Shown here: piece after piece, positions 63,039 through 64,000 of the stretch
Numbering within the stretch: position 1 is the stretch's first letter
Layout: each line of letters starts with the position of its first letter
Origin: Pseudomonas cichorii
GTDB lineage: Bacteria > Pseudomonadota > Gammaproteobacteria > Pseudomonadales > Pseudomonadaceae
DNA length: 64,000 nt
Assembly (NCBI RefSeq): GCF_003700275.1
Contig: NZ_RBRE01000042.1
Span: 62,001 to 126,000 of the forward strand
Direction of reading: 5' to 3'
Notes under the pieces: generated by a model
What the model was told of the DNA's origin: nothing
Databases searched by the model: none
The model's input: the letters and a program-made list of their open reading frames with translations, nothing else
Translations under genes and position numbers: made by a program

Positions 63039-64000
63039 CAGCGACTCTCCCTGGTACGTACATCGCGCTGCTGAGTATCGGTCGCTCGCGTACCGACATC
63101 CGTTCCATTCGCGGACGGATTAACGGAACCCGCAGCATTACCGGCACTCCCGCCACGACTGCTTTCGATCATCTTGTCGAGCGGCAGGTAAAGCAGGTTG
63201 TTCTGGCCTTTATCGCCAGTCACGAGAACCTTGCTGGTATTGCTGAAGACTTCCTGCATGGTGTCCAGATACAGACGCTGACGGGTAACCTCAGGCGCCT
63301 TGCGGTATTCGGCAACCAGCTTGGTAAAGCGGTCAGCCTCACCCTTGGAGCGGGAAACCACTTCATCGCGATAGCCATTGGCATCCTCGATGATGCGCTG
63401 TGCCTGACCACGGGCTTCAGGAATCACGCCATTGGCGTAGCTCTCGGCCTGGTTGCGGGCACGCTGCTCGTCTTCACGGGCACGGATCACGTCATCGAAG
63501 GCTTCCTGCACTTCACGCGGCGCAGCAGCACTCTGCACGTTCACCTGGGTGATCGTGATACCTGTGCGGTAGGTATCGAGGAAACGCTGCAGGCGCTCCT
63601 TGATTTCGCTCGCCATCAGTTCACGACCTTCGGTCAGCACCTGATCCATCGCCGTGGAACCCACGACATGGCGCAACGCACTTTCGGTGGCGTGTTGCAG
63701 GCTGATTTCAGGCTGATCGACGTTCAGCACGAAGTCCTGCAGGTTGCTGATCTTGTATTGCACGGTCAGCGGCACTTCGACGATGTTCTCGTCTTCGGTC
63801 AGCATCTGGCCCTGCTTGCTGTAGGCACGTTCGCGAGTAACGTTTTCCATGTACTTGCGATCGAACGGCGGGAAATAGATATTCAGACCCGAACCGACGG
63901 TTTCGTAGTATTGGCCGAAACGCAGCACGACAGCCTGCTCCTGCTCATCAACGACATAGACGGCGTTGTACAGCCAGAAAGCGAAAAGCACGACCAGGCC
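63038..64000 (-). CDS. hflK: HflK, N-terminus outside the window
   Basis: The C-terminal ~320 residues are present and the frame is open at the right edge. Visible are the end of the membrane anchor (FAFWLYNAVYVVDEQEQAVV), the SPFH region (LRFGQYYETVGSGLNIYFPP, ISLQHATESALRHVVGSTAM) and a Ser/Gly/Thr-rich tail. It precedes hflC in the normal operon. Confidence 0.96.
   Translation of the reverse strand, partial: GLVVLFAFWLYNAVYVVDEQEQAVVLRFGQYYETVGSGLNIYFPPFDRKYMENVTRERAYSKQGQMLTEDENIVEVPLTVQYKISNLQDFVLNVDQPEISLQHATESALRHVVGSTAMDQVLTEGRELMASEIKERLQRFLDTYRTGITITQVNVQSAAAPREVQEAFDDVIRAREDEQRARNQAESYANGVIPEARGQAQRIIEDANGYRDEVVSRSKGEADRFTKLVAEYRKAPEVTRQRLYLDTMQEVFSNTSKVLVTGDKGQNNLLYLPLDKMIESSRGGSAGNAAGSVNPSANGTDVGTRATDTQQRDVRTRESR

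Overview
This is a GC-rich chromosomal stretch from a Pseudomonas. RpoD, DnaG, azurin (128-residue mature form with all copper ligands), the hflK-hflC-hisZ-purA-tRNA-Leu-rnr-rlmB-rpsF order and the rpoD/RmcA-like/tRNA order are those of that genus. Palindromic REP elements built on GGAGCGAATTCATTCGCGAA and its variants suggest the P. syringae/fluorescens side of the genus, but I cannot fix the species by eye.

Layout. 1-2.4 kb: the end of a yeaG-yeaH-ycgB type stress operon (YeaH, SpoVR). 2.5-6.4 kb: cca, folB-folK, plsY and tsaD. 6.6-11.2 kb: macromolecular synthesis genes rpsU, dnaG and rpoD, with no yqeY between rpsU and dnaG. 11.3-14.6 kb: an RmcA-like PAS-GGDEF-EAL protein that lacks the periplasmic binding domain, then a tRNA with a CAT anticodon.

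14.6-18.96 kb: a decayed integrative island in that tRNA. It has recognisable attL and attR copies, a truncated integrase at the left end, a frameshifted second integrase at the right end, and a cargo of small unknown proteins in between. 19.1-20.6 kb is a further variable stretch with an XRE regulator and a phage-type cysteine-cluster protein. 20.6-22.7 kb holds an O-antigen ligase and a GT2 glycosyltransferase converging on each other, followed by a BAAT-type acyl-CoA hydrolase/acyltransferase.

24.2-28.4 kb: FUSC protein, Lrp/AsnC regulator, and davB and davA, the first two enzymes of the 5-aminovalerate route of lysine catabolism. 28.5-30.5 kb: an AGE-family sugar isomerase/epimerase and a YdfG-like SDR. 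A 740-bp non-coding stretch then carries three perfect TTATCCACA DnaA boxes. 31.2-36.3 kb: the complete branched-chain amino acid ABC transporter livKHMGF. 36.8-38.9 kb: NAD salvage genes pncB and nadE. Azurin follows.

39.8-46.6 kb: a three-gene cluster (transglutaminase with DUF2126, circularly permuted ATP-grasp fused to alpha-E, and a second transglutaminase) that belongs to a predicted but biochemically uncharacterised peptide synthesis or tagging system. This is the best candidate in the window for an undescribed system.

46.9-64 kb: ygiQ radical SAM, then housekeeping genes on the minus strand: dnaB, rplI, DUF2232, rpsR, rpsF, rlmB, rnr, two tandem tRNA-Leu(CAG) genes with duplicated promoters on the plus strand, a chemoreceptor, purA, hisZ, hflC and the C-terminal part of hflK, which runs off the window.

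Functions come from motifs, length and gene order read by eye. No database or structure search was run.
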